Source: a virus
Reading direction: 5' to 3' (one strand)
DNA length: 62,914 nucleotides
IMG/VR virus record: IMGVR_UViG_3300021403_000003
Location: 113,952-176,865 of that record
The notes beneath the pieces were generated by a model. It ran no database searches. It saw only the letters and a program-made list of their open reading frames with translations, and was not told the DNA's origin. This document shows positions 55,749 through 62,914 of this stretch, in pieces (position 1 is the stretch's first letter; each line of letters starts with the position of its first letter). A program made the translations under genes and the position numbers.

Positions 55749-56185
55749 TCACCGACCCAATTCCTCCGGTTAGGACCGCATTTACCATAAAAAAGTTTGA
55801 AAATGGTAATAATTCTGGAAATCCTGCTTGGATACTTCAGAATGGTTCTGAGTTTGTTTATTCCGTTTTGCCTGAAGGAGGAAAGGGTTCAGGTGAGTTT
55901 GTTTATGTTGGTTGGCAAGAAGGTACAAATGCATCATGTGAAGAAATATTAGATCATCTTCAAATTCTCTTATGTGGTACAGATCTAAATGGGGAACAAA
56001 TAATTCGGATATTGCACATCGCGTGTAAAATATTGAAACAATTGAATGTTTTTCCAGATTATCTTTCTGAAGATGATATTCAAAATCAACAGCAAGAACA
56101 AATCAAAAAGAAACAATCTGATTTAAGACCAGGTCAGATTTTTACTATTAAACCGAAATATACATTAAAAATGGGTGAGTCATGA
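55745..56185 (+). CDS. hypothetical protein
   Basis: 146 residues: a beta-rich N-terminal half (WILQNGSEFVYSVLPE), a helical middle and a Gln/Lys-rich linker. Starts and ends in 4-nt overlaps. Unrecognised. Confidence 0.55.
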   Translation: MITDPIPPVRTAFTIKKFENGNNSGNPAWILQNGSEFVYSVLPEGGKGSGEFVYVGWQEGTNASCEEILDHLQILLCGTDLNGEQIIRILHIACKILKQLNVFPDYLSEDDIQNQQQEQIKKKQSDLRPGQIFTIKPKYTLKMGES

Positions 56186-56472
56186 ATACTGATATTGAAA
56201 CACTTGAGGGTGCGGGGACTTCTTCTATAGAATTTCAGCAACGTGTAGATAATCTTCAAACCAAATTGATTGATATTTGTGATGATGAATCTCACGGAGG
56301 TGTTGTCGTTTGTGCATTGGTCAATACATTGTCAATTCAATTGTATCAGATGTGTACAGCCAATGGAGTTGATCCAACGGATTTAGCAGAGCAAATACGT
56401 AAGGATCTTTTGACTAATATTCTGGAGTTGGAAAAAGAGTTCGGAAATGTTCCGGAGGTTTTAGCCAGTTGA
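56182..56472 (+). CDS. hypothetical protein
   Basis: 96 residues, all-helical in appearance (VVVCALVNTLSIQLYQMCTA). Starts at an ATGA overlap. Unknown function. Confidence 0.55.
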   Translation: MNTDIETLEGAGTSSIEFQQRVDNLQTKLIDICDDESHGGVVVCALVNTLSIQLYQMCTANGVDPTDLAEQIRKDLLTNILELEKEFGNVPEVLAS

Positions 56473-56479
56473 CTAAATA
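56473..56479 (+). promoter_or_regulatory. late-promoter-like element (CTAAATA)
   Basis: CTAAATA 25 nt before the ATG at 56504; GAGGGAG lies between. Confidence 0.45.
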
Positions 56480-56503
56480 ACGCATCTGTTGAGGGAGAAA
56501 TCC

Positions 56504-56827
56504 ATGAATGAAGCCTTGAATGAAGTGCTGTCATTATTGACGCAAGAATGTGCGGAAGTAATTCATGCTATTGCCAAGGCAAATCATTTTGGATTGGAAA
56601 CTGTCCATAAGGGAAAATCCAATATTGAGAACATCCAGCAAGAAATCGCAGATGTTCTCACCCTGATTGTTGCATTGACTTGTCGTCATCCAGAATTTCT
56701 TAATGAGCAGATATTGGAGTTTGGTATTAGGCACAAAGTCGAAAGACTCAACAAATACACAAAATATTTACAAGACTTCAGTGTAGGTGAAATATTGCCA
56801 GCTGAAGATGAGGATTCTGGTTGCTAA
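56504..56827 (+). CDS. MazG-like pyrophosphohydrolase (second copy)
   Basis: 107 residues from the ATG at 56504. LLTQECAEVIHAIAKANHFG and QQEIADVLTLIVAL supply the ExxE and ExxD metal-binding helices of MazG-type enzymes. Only distantly similar to the copy at 43169. Confidence 0.75.
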   Translation: MNEALNEVLSLLTQECAEVIHAIAKANHFGLETVHKGKSNIENIQQEIADVLTLIVALTCRHPEFLNEQILEFGIRHKVERLNKYTKYLQDFSVGEILPAEDEDSGC

Positions 56828-56845
56828 TTGACGAGGAGTTAGATT

Positions 56846-57133
56846 ATGAAATTTAAACCAACATTCAATCGTGTTCAAGTTGAAAAATACGAACTCAAAG
56901 AAGTTCGAACAGGATTGATTCAAGTTTCTGATGAACGCAATCCCTTTGGTGTAGCCAAAATTGTTGCTATTGGTCCAATGGCTTTCAAACGTGAAGAAGG
57001 TAAAGTGACTCACGATGTGAATATTGGTGATCTTGTTGTGTATGAGAAAGGTAAGCTTGCTACAATCAGTTTAGGTGCATATCAGATATATGTTATGAAT
57101 GATGATGCCATTACTGGCAAGTACGAGGGATAA
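56846..57133 (+). CDS. GroES-like co-chaperonin
   Basis: 95 residues. PTFNRVQVEKYE at the start, a mobile-loop-like segment (ELKEVRTGLIQVSDERN), GVAKIVAIGP, IGDLVVYEKGK and YVMNDDAITGKY follow the GroES/gp31 beta-barrel pattern. It would cap host GroEL for folding phage proteins. Confidence 0.75.
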   Translation: MKFKPTFNRVQVEKYELKEVRTGLIQVSDERNPFGVAKIVAIGPMAFKREEGKVTHDVNIGDLVVYEKGKLATISLGAYQIYVMNDDAITGKYEG

Positions 57134-57316
57134 ATGGCAATCGAAATAATCAATGAAAAACCTTTGCAGCTCACACGTGAGCAATATGAAAGGCTTAATC
57201 AAGAATATCAAAAAGCATTCATGTTCTACTCAGCAACGGTACCTTCATTTGAGACCTGGGCAAGGAACAAAGTTAATGAAGGTCTCATTGAAGGCCAGAA
57301 GTTGCTTACGGAATAA
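57134..57316 (+). CDS. hypothetical protein
   Basis: 60 residues, helical (LTREQYERLNQEYQKAF), starting right after the co-chaperonin stop. Possibly acts with it; function unknown. Confidence 0.5.
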   Translation: MAIEIINEKPLQLTREQYERLNQEYQKAFMFYSATVPSFETWARNKVNEGLIEGQKLLTE

Positions 57317-57366
57317 TCATTGACTTTACTCTTCCATAAGAAATCAGTAAACTTCGAGAACAGGTC

Positions 57367-57373
57367 CTAAATA
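57367..57373 (+). promoter_or_regulatory. late-promoter-like element (CTAAATA)
   Basis: CTAAATA 30 nt before the GTG at 57403. Confidence 0.4.
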
Positions 57374-57402
57374 TCTGCTTCTAAAGGTGAAATGGTGATT
57401 TT

Positions 57403-58020
57403 GTGAGTAAGGAAGTGAAAATTCTCATCACTGATCCAAATGGCAGCCCACGTGAATGGGTTGACTTTTATGTTGCTTGTTGCTATCATGCAAGAGGCAA
57501 GGTGTTGTGGACAGTGGGTGATCCAGTTAAGACATTTTTGGGTGGCAAAAATGCATATGGTATTCAGTCCAGGGTTGATATTGCCCCAGTAACAGGTGTG
57601 ACTGGTCCATTGGTTGGTCAGAAATGGTTGTCCAAGACCTCAAAGTACGCTGAACGTGATATTTTGTATGCACGTGACAGGTTTCTTTGTGCTTATTGTG
57701 GTACAAAGTATCCTGAACCAAAGTTGACAATTGATCATGTGAAGCCGAAGTCTCGTTACAAGGAATTTGGGCTTCCAAAGAGTGAGTTGAATGTTTGGAC
57801 CAATACCGTGACTGCATGCAGATCATGTAATCATTTGAAGGCGGATAAAACTCCTGAAGAAGCTGGAATGCCATTGTTGTATTTGCCATACAAGCCAACT
57901 TTGGCTGAGAAGTACATTCTTAGCCAAAGGCATATCCTTGCTGATCAAATGGAATTTTTGGAAGCAAGAATTCCGAAGAGTTCAAGGCTTTATGTTGATG
58001 GTAAGATAAAGTTGGATTAA
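57403..58020 (+). CDS. HNH endonuclease
   Basis: 205 residues from a GTG. CAYCGTKYPEPKLTIDHVKP, then CRSCNHLKADKTPEE, is a classic HNH with a Cys4 zinc. Such proteins in phages are homing or packaging-associated nucleases. It lies upstream of tRNA-Thr and the RNase P RNA candidate. Confidence 0.82.
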   Translation: MSKEVKILITDPNGSPREWVDFYVACCYHARGKVLWTVGDPVKTFLGGKNAYGIQSRVDIAPVTGVTGPLVGQKWLSKTSKYAERDILYARDRFLCAYCGTKYPEPKLTIDHVKPKSRYKEFGLPKSELNVWTNTVTACRSCNHLKADKTPEEAGMPLLYLPYKPTLAEKYILSQRHILADQMEFLEARIPKSSRLYVDGKIKLD

Positions 58021-58023
58021 ATC

Positions 58024-58212
58024 ATGAACTACATGAATGGCTTTTTCCTGGTCGGATTTGTCATTGGTATTGTATTGTTGATTTGGTTGTTGTTTGAGTT
58101 TGTGCTTTGGATTGGTGCAAGTGAGAAAAGACTCAAAGTGACAGGTTGGATTATCTTGACTGGATTATTTGTTGCATTGTTTTTCATGGGTGCAACCTAC
58201 GGAAGTTTTTGA
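58024..58212 (+). CDS. small membrane protein
   Basis: 62 residues with two hydrophobic helices (about 6-31 and 40-57). No family recognised. Three bases after the HNH stop. Confidence 0.6.
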   Translation: MNYMNGFFLVGFVIGIVLLIWLLFEFVLWIGASEKRLKVTGWIILTGLFVALFFMGATYGSF

Positions 58213-58255
58213 GTCAAGACATTTGTGGGAATGAAACACGTAGGAAATTTTGAAA

Positions 58256-58331
58256 GCTCAACGTGGTTGTAATGGTAACACAACTCTCTCGTAAGGAGTG
58301 GTTCCCGGTTCGATTCCGGGCTTGAGCACCA
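58256..58331 (+). tRNA. tRNA-Thr(CGT)
   Basis: Acceptor GCTCAAC/CTTGAGC (one mismatch), anticodon arm ACTCT-CTCGTAA-GGAGT, T-arm CCCGG/CCGGG, discriminator A, CCA. Separated from the main array by 6 kb. Confidence 0.9.
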
Positions 58332-58343
58332 TAGAGGTATATC

Positions 58344-58628
58344 ATGAGTGTGAATGGCATACAGAATTATATGACAGCTGATGATCAAGAGAAGCATTAT
58401 GAACGTTATTTGCAAGCTCAATATCAGCAGGTAGTGGAATTCATTTCTTCCGAACAGAACTATGAGGTATTGAGAAATAAACTCAATGATCTCGACAGAG
58501 TGTTGACAAATTTCTTGGGTGAACTGGTCATATCCAGGCCACAACACAGGAGAGCTGACAGCATTCAGAAGCTGGTTGCCGAACTCAAACGAGATTTGAC
58601 ACCAGACTTGGTGAACATAAAGATTTGA
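58344..58628 (+). CDS. hypothetical protein
   Basis: 94 residues, helical (HYERYLQAQYQQVVEFISSE). Its stop codon overlaps the first bases of the RNase P RNA candidate. Function unknown. Confidence 0.55.
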   Translation: MSVNGIQNYMTADDQEKHYERYLQAQYQQVVEFISSEQNYEVLRNKLNDLDRVLTNFLGELVISRPQHRRADSIQKLVAELKRDLTPDLVNIKI

Positions 58629-58862
58629 TCTTGTCGACCTATCGCTGGCGGGCTCGTTTTCCGCTAGAGGAAGTTCGCGACATGCTTCAAGGTCACTGGG
58701 AGACGAAAGTCGTTTGTACCAGTCAGATTATGGCATGCAACTCTAACAGACCGAGGTAAACCTTGTGCCTATGAGGTCGGGTTGAGGCAGTCACACTTGT
58801 GACCAGGTGAAAACCTGAGGCAAATGATAGGATAGAACAGAATCGCGGCTATGGACAAGATC
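58627..58862 (+). ncRNA. rnpB: RNase P RNA candidate (minimal bacterial type)
   Basis: P1 GATCTTGTC/GACAAGATC (58627-58635/58854-58862, 9 bp perfect); P2 CCTATC/GATAGG (58638-58643/58826-58831); P3 hairpin TGGCGG/CCGCTA (58646-58651/58661-58666). The P4 box GAGGAAGTTCGCGA faces ACAGAATCGCGGCTAT near the 3' end, the counterpart of the bacterial GAGGAAAGTC and ACAGAACCCGGCTTA boxes, with U bulged in AAG-U-UCGCG. P5 CATGC/GCATG, an ACAGACCGAGGTAAACC segment and GGTGAAAACC also resemble the family. 236 nt is short for a host RNA (350-400). Confidence 0.72.
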
Positions 58863-58911
58863 GATTTTGGTTGGTGGGCAGACCTTGAATCAATATATTA
58901 TGGGAGGTATC

Positions 58912-59508
58912 ATGGCTAAGCAGAGAAAAAGACGTTTGAAACCTTATGAGGCAATACCATTCACCAACGAACTCAAACAAGTGATCAACCCTGGTGATAG
59001 TATAATTGCAGTTACGCATTGTACTCAACATATTGACGTTAATCTCGGTCGTTACATCGGTTTGCGTCGTCATACTAATCGTTGGAGTAACAAAGATGAA
59101 TATTTGACTGTTGTTGTGGAGTATGATTTGGTCGATGAATATGATGCTCACAATGTAACAGGTGAACGTTGGAATTGGAGGTATGAACCACCTGGTTTGG
59201 TTCGGGTGAGATATCCATATCATCCTGGATATCCTCCTGCGCCACGTTCAACGATTTTTACTTCTCAGGAAGAGAGAAATCGTCTCATGGCAGAATACAG
59301 TGCTAAAAAGGCTGAGATTGATGCCAAATATCAGGCTGCAAAAGATGATTATACAGCCAAGCAAAAAGCTTGGGATGCTGCAGTTGAGGAATACAAAAAA
59401 GCCAATTATACGACTGTTAGAAAGCCTTATGTTAAGGCTAAGACATTGCAAAGAAATAGGATTTATCCTATCAATATGCAATTGAAGGATTTAGCAAAAA
59501 CCACGTGA
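58912..59508 (+). CDS. hypothetical protein with C-terminal coiled coil
   Basis: 198 residues from the ATG at 58912 with GGGAGG upstream. An N-terminal beta-rich domain (GDSIIAVTHCTQHIDVNLGR, then YIGLRRH), a Pro-rich linker, then a helix (SAKKAEIDAKYQAAKDDYTA) of coiled-coil type. Not recognised. First gene after the RNase P RNA candidate. Confidence 0.6.
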   Translation: MAKQRKRRLKPYEAIPFTNELKQVINPGDSIIAVTHCTQHIDVNLGRYIGLRRHTNRWSNKDEYLTVVVEYDLVDEYDAHNVTGERWNWRYEPPGLVRVRYPYHPGYPPAPRSTIFTSQEERNRLMAEYSAKKAEIDAKYQAAKDDYTAKQKAWDAAVEEYKKANYTTVRKPYVKAKTLQRNRIYPINMQLKDLAKTT

Positions 59509-59633
59509 AACCTTTCGATAATCAATGGTGGGCCAGGAATTTCCTGGCCTTTCTTCAAAGTTTGGCAATTACCCTCGCAATCGTTGATGCAATGATGATT
59601 TACTTGGAATACATAAGTAAGAATCATCATTGA
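59505..59633 (+). CDS. small single-pass membrane peptide
   Basis: 42 residues from a GTG overlapping the upstream stop (GTGA). One hydrophobic helix (NFLAFLQSLAITLAIVDAMM). A perfect GGCCAGG/CCTGGCC hairpin (59531-59549) with T-rich tail lies inside, so this stretch may instead be a terminator region. Confidence 0.4.
   Translation: MKPFDNQWWARNFLAFLQSLAITLAIVDAMMIYLEYISKNHH
59531..59556 (+). terminator. rho-independent terminator candidate
   Basis: GGCCAGG/CCTGGCC with AATTT loop followed by TTTCTT. Competes with the reading of the small ORF at 59505. Confidence 0.5.
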
Positions 59634-59640
59634 TTCTTAC
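59617..59640 (+). other. 10-bp hairpin upstream of NAD salvage genes
   Basis: GTAAGAATCA and TGATTCTTAC pair perfectly around a TCAT loop. It lacks a U-tract; could be a transcript end or stabiliser before the 59715 gene. Confidence 0.4.
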
Positions 59641-59714
59641 ATTAATCCCTCCTACTATATAGAACGTTCGGACTGGATAGACCAGTTCTCTTTAAAATTT
59701 GGAGGGATAGACCC

Positions 59715-60764
59715 ATGTGGAAAGATGTAGGCATCGAAGAGCCACGCTCAGAACTCGCAGTAATCATTGGTAGATTTCAACCAGGTCCTCATTATGGTCA
59801 TATGGGATTGTTTGAGGCTGCTGCTAATATTGCACCAAACATTCTCACGTTGATCGGATCATCATTCATCGCACGTAATATCAAGAACCCATTCACTTTT
59901 GATGAACGTGAAGAAATGATTTTGGCTGGAACAAAACATCTCAACAGAAATATCAATTGTGAAGGCATAGGAGACCGTTATAGCAATCAGAATTGGGTTG
60001 CGCAAGTCCAAGTAGCTGTTCAGGATGAAATTGATATGCTTGGGATATCAAGCCCACGGGTAGTTATTGTTGGTCACAAGAAGGATGCAAGCTCATATTA
60101 TTTGGATATGTTTCCTGGATATAGGCTGCATGAAATTGAGAGTCGTGGTGATATATCCAGTACACACTTGAGAAAAAGTTTGTTTGGTTCTCGTGAAATT
60201 GTTGGGATTGATGGTCCAGTCAAAGAATATTTGGAAAAATGGACAAACAAAAATCCTGAAATCTTTGAAAATCTTTGTGGTGAATATAGATTTTTGGAAA
60301 ATTACAAGAAGCAATTTCTTGGATTGAAATATCCACCAATCTTTGTAACAACTGATGCAGTTGTTATTTGTAACGGACATATATTGTTAGTCCGTCGTCG
60401 TTCTCATCCTGGGAAAGGACTTTGGGCTCTTCCTGGAGGATTTCTCAAGGAAAATGAAACAATTCAAGAATCATTGTTCAGAGAACTTGATGAAGAAACC
60501 CACCTAGATTTTCCAAACAGCTTGTTGAAGGCTTCATTGAAAGGAACGCATGTTTTTGATGCACCAGGACGCTCTTTGAGAGGAAGAACAATCACTCATG
60601 CTGGATTGATCCTATTGGAAAATTGCAGATACCTTCCAAAGATTAGAGCAGATGATGATGCAGAAGCAGCAAAATGGTTTCCATTGTCTGACTTTTATCA
60701 AATGTCTCATGTGATGTTCGAGGATCATCACATGATTGGAATGTTTATGGTGAATAGAACCTAA
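59715..60764 (+). CDS. nadM: bifunctional NMN adenylyltransferase / Nudix hydrolase
   Basis: 349 residues in two domains. Residues 1-190: GRFQPGPHYGH (HxGH-type nucleotidyltransferase) and ISSTHLRKS. Residues 200-349: Nudix box GGFLKENETIQESLFRELDEETHLD within WALPGG context. It would make NAD+ from NMN and ATP and hydrolyse a related nucleotide such as ADP-ribose. It is paired with NadV downstream. A strong GGAGGG precedes the ATG. Confidence 0.9.
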   Translation: MWKDVGIEEPRSELAVIIGRFQPGPHYGHMGLFEAAANIAPNILTLIGSSFIARNIKNPFTFDEREEMILAGTKHLNRNINCEGIGDRYSNQNWVAQVQVAVQDEIDMLGISSPRVVIVGHKKDASSYYLDMFPGYRLHEIESRGDISSTHLRKSLFGSREIVGIDGPVKEYLEKWTNKNPEIFENLCGEYRFLENYKKQFLGLKYPPIFVTTDAVVICNGHILLVRRRSHPGKGLWALPGGFLKENETIQESLFRELDEETHLDFPNSLLKASLKGTHVFDAPGRSLRGRTITHAGLILLENCRYLPKIRADDDAEAAKWFPLSDFYQMSHVMFEDHHMIGMFMVNRT

Positions 60765-60789
60765 GCGATAGACGCAAAAGGAGAATAAA

Positions 60790-62250
60790 ATGTTAGAAGA
60801 ACTTGAAGTAACAGATGATATTATCACAAGTCCCATTTTCAATGCTGATGGGTACAAACCAAGTCATTATTTTCAATTTCCAAAGGGAATAAAACAACTT
60901 GAGGCTTACATAGAATCACGTGGTGGGAAATATCCAGTCACACCATTTGTTGGTCTTCAGATTGAATTGAAGAAGCATTTTCTGAAACCAATCACTAGAG
61001 AACAAATTGATGCTGCAGAAGCTGTGTTTGCAATCTATGGCGCACCATTCTTCAAGGAAGGCTGGGAATACATCCTTAAGGAATACGATGGTTATCTTCC
61101 AATTGAGATCTGGGCACCAGATGAAGGTCACGTTATTCCCACCAATAATGTTTTGTTGAAAGTCAAGACATTTGATCCGAAATGTTCCTGGCTGGTTTTC
61201 TGGGTTGTTTCTTACATTGAAACAACCCTGTTGCGAGGAACTTGGTTTCCAAATACCGTGGGATCAATTGATCATCACATCAAAAAGATGTTCATCAAGT
61301 TTTTGAAGGAAACTTCAGACACCATGGATGTTTTGCCTTCGATGTTACATGATTTTGGTGCTCGTGGTGCATCAAGTCTTGAGACTGCAGGTATTGCTGG
61401 TTGTATACACTCATTTTTCTTCATGGGAAGTGATACAATCACTGGTGGCTTGTATGCAATGAGATACTATAACATTAGGAAGATCAAAGATTTTCCAATT
61501 CGCACAGTGCCCGCAGCTGAACATAGTTCTATCACGGCTTGGAGAAGGAATCGTGAAACTGATGCATACAGGAATATGCTCAGGAAATTTGGTGGTAAAT
61601 ATCCATTCATTGCAGTAGTCAGTGATAGTTATGATATTTTTCATGCTGTTCGTGATATTTGGGGAACAGAACTCAAGGATGAAGTGATTCAGTGCGGTTC
61701 TATGTTGGTGGTTCGTCCAGATTCTGGCAACCCAGTAGAAGTTGTCATGAAAGTGTTGATGATTCTTGATTCGAAATATGGTCACACTGTCAACAGTAAA
61801 GGATATCGTGTTCTGAAGAACGTTCGTGTGATTCAGGGAGATGGTGTCAATCCAGAATCAATCTTTGATATTCTTACAACGATGAAGGGTTATAACTTCA
61901 GTGCTGAGAATGTTCTTTATGGTATGGGTGGCAAACTTCATCAAGGTCATGATCGAGATACTCAGAAATATGCAATGAAGACTTGTGCTGCTGAGGATGA
62001 AGATGGATGGTATGAAGTCTATAAGGATCCCGTGACTGATCAAGTCAAGAAATCCAAGCGCGGTCGGTTGATGTTATATTACGGTGATGAAGTTGGTTTC
62101 TTTACTGGTTTGGAAGAGGATGAAATCAAATTGTTTGAAGATTCAGGTGCAAAACCGATGCTGAAGTGTAAATTTAGACTTGGCAAACTATTGATTGATC
62201 ATAATTACAAGGAAGTACAGGCAAGGCTTGATTCTTACTTGAATTTGTAA
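60790..62250 (+). CDS. nadV: nicotinamide phosphoribosyltransferase NadV
   Basis: 486 residues, the size of Nampt. GYKPSHYFQFP, HDFGARGASS, GSDTITGG, AAEHSSITAW, RPDSGNPVEVV and VIQGDGV are the phosphoribosyltransferase signatures. It converts nicotinamide and PRPP to NMN, which the upstream enzyme turns into NAD+. The pair matches the two-step NAD+ reconstitution pathway (NARP2) described for phages countering NAD-depleting defence. Confidence 0.92.
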   Translation: MLEELEVTDDIITSPIFNADGYKPSHYFQFPKGIKQLEAYIESRGGKYPVTPFVGLQIELKKHFLKPITREQIDAAEAVFAIYGAPFFKEGWEYILKEYDGYLPIEIWAPDEGHVIPTNNVLLKVKTFDPKCSWLVFWVVSYIETTLLRGTWFPNTVGSIDHHIKKMFIKFLKETSDTMDVLPSMLHDFGARGASSLETAGIAGCIHSFFFMGSDTITGGLYAMRYYNIRKIKDFPIRTVPAAEHSSITAWRRNRETDAYRNMLRKFGGKYPFIAVVSDSYDIFHAVRDIWGTELKDEVIQCGSMLVVRPDSGNPVEVVMKVLMILDSKYGHTVNSKGYRVLKNVRVIQGDGVNPESIFDILTTMKGYNFSAENVLYGMGGKLHQGHDRDTQKYAMKTCAAEDEDGWYEVYKDPVTDQVKKSKRGRLMLYYGDEVGFFTGLEEDEIKLFEDSGAKPMLKCKFRLGKLLIDHNYKEVQARLDSYLNL

Positions 62251-62283
62251 GAATTTGATTCTTTTGGAAATTTAGACCTTTAC

Positions 62284-62344
62284 TTGGGCAGTCTCCGGCA
62301 CCATAATTGTTTTCAGGTTCGAAGACAAACAGGAGACTGCCCAA
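62284..62344 (+). promoter_or_regulatory. 13-bp hairpin sequestering a ribosome binding site
   Basis: TTGGGCAGTCTCC (62284-62296) and GGAGACTGCCCAA (62332-62344) are perfectly complementary. The 3' strand contains the GGAG ribosome binding site and ends exactly one base before the ATG at 62345. Confidence 0.65.
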
Positions 62345-62632
62345 ATGTTTAAACATGAAGGTTTTCAGGTAGGTCAAACGATTAAAGCGTTTGATTTCCC
62401 ACCGTTGCCTGATCGTGGGGATTGCTTCGTCGAAGCCAAGATCATTCAGGTTCATGCTGATGATAACGGAACCCCAACAACTCGTTTTGCTCATTACGTT
62501 GTGCAGGTCACACGTGATGTGTTTGAAGGGATCGATCAGCAGGACGAACACACCCGGATCGGTAGAACTTATGCAATTCCGATGCAGATGGAATTCATGG
62601 AATTTGATGGCCGTATCACGGAGGTTAAGTAA
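62345..62632 (+). CDS. hypothetical protein
   Basis: 95 residues: a beta-rich small domain (FQVGQTIKAFDFPPLPDRGD, FVEAKIIQVHADD, HYVVQVTRDVFEG). Translation start lies directly behind a 13-bp hairpin, suggesting controlled initiation. Function unknown. Confidence 0.6.
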   Translation: MFKHEGFQVGQTIKAFDFPPLPDRGDCFVEAKIIQVHADDNGTPTTRFAHYVVQVTRDVFEGIDQQDEHTRIGRTYAIPMQMEFMEFDGRITEVK

Positions 62633-62633
62633 C

Positions 62634-62914
62634 ATGTACTCCCAGAACATCTACGCTTCCCGTGGTTCCAACCCACCTGTCAATGTGGTGACCCGTATCG
62701 GTACACAAGTTGTTGTCAATGGCAACACTATCAACTTTTCTTTCCCGGAACAGGCTGAGCTCTACGAGCTCATTACACTTGGTAAGGTTTACTACAAGAG
62801 TGTAGATTTCGCTCGCAGCATCGCGGTAGCTCGCAACCCGAGTTCCAATCAGCTCAGGTGGGTTAACAAGCTGATCGCAGATACCAACAACTTCCACAGC
62901 GGAGCAACAAACGT
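62634..62914 (+). CDS. hypothetical protein, 3' truncated by window end
   Basis: At least 93 residues from an ATG preceded by GGAGGT, open at the window edge. Base and codon use are GC-richer than most of the window. Beta-rich start (VVTRIGTQVVVNGNTINFSF). No family recognised. Confidence 0.6.
   Translation, partial: MYSQNIYASRGSNPPVNVVTRIGTQVVVNGNTINFSFPEQAELYELITLGKVYYKSVDFARSIAVARNPSSNQLRWVNKLIADTNNFHSGATN

Overview
The window looks like about 63 kb of a large, AT-rich, T4-superfamily myovirus genome, probably infecting a Gram-negative host. Nearly everything is on the + strand, packed with 1-11 nt start/stop overlaps. The T4-type replication core is present in T4-like order: sliding clamp, clamp loader large and small subunits, RegA, family B DNA polymerase, UvsX, gp41 helicase and, further on, gp61 primase. 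A two-component spanin pair (inner-membrane protein plus lipoprotein) indicates a Gram-negative host. Nucleotide metabolism is T4-like in content but uses ThyX and a monomeric B12-dependent ribonucleotide reductase. No terminase, portal or tail genes were recognised.

Layout. 0-9.5 kb: nucleotide metabolism and replication genes among small hypotheticals. 9.5-14.5 kb: a glycan cluster (glycosyltransferases, HAD-nucleotidyltransferase fusion, FkbM methyltransferase, GDPD-like enzyme). 14.7-22.4 kb: polymerase, UvsX, helicase and a T5 A1-like protein. 22.4-26 kb: sugar-nucleotide enzymes (4,6-dehydratase, RfbH-type dehydrase, epimerase). 26-31 kb: long proteins, two of them His-rich, possibly head or core associated. 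32.2-33.6 kb: a lysis cassette (lysozyme-like enzyme, holin-like protein, Rz, Rz1). 33.6-39.2 kb: primase, ThyX, NrdJ, RuvC-like resolvase, RNase H and a structured non-coding stretch. 39.2-44 kb: UDP-xylose-synthase-like enzyme, metallopeptidase, MazG, HNH and small genes. 44-52.5 kb: an RNA region. 52.5-62.9 kb: GGQ release-factor-like protein, DNA ligase, second MazG, GroES-like protein, HNH, an RNase P RNA candidate, and an NAD+ salvage pair.

The RNA region is the most unusual part. A late-promoter-like CTAAATA site precedes roughly 1 kb of highly structured non-coding sequence resembling the phage GOLLD RNA class in size and setting. About 39 tRNA loci follow, and one more lies at 58.3 kb. 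Together the anticodons cover all 20 amino acids, and most genes encode CCA. Between the tRNAs lie many independent structured RNAs with 7-9 bp closing helices, two of them pseudoknotted. There are two apparently circularly permuted tRNAs (3' half upstream of 5' half), two tRNAs with large D-arm insertions, and leucine tRNAs without the long variable arm. A separate 236-nt element at 58.63 kb has the helices and conserved boxes expected of bacterial RNase P RNA. Together these suggest a phage that rebuilds much of the host tRNA pool and carries its own RNA for trimming tRNA 5' ends.

All calls come from reading sequence by eye. RNA structures are complementarity arguments, not computed folds. 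The host genus cannot be stated; NrdJ, ThyX and NAD salvage fit several proteobacterial groups.
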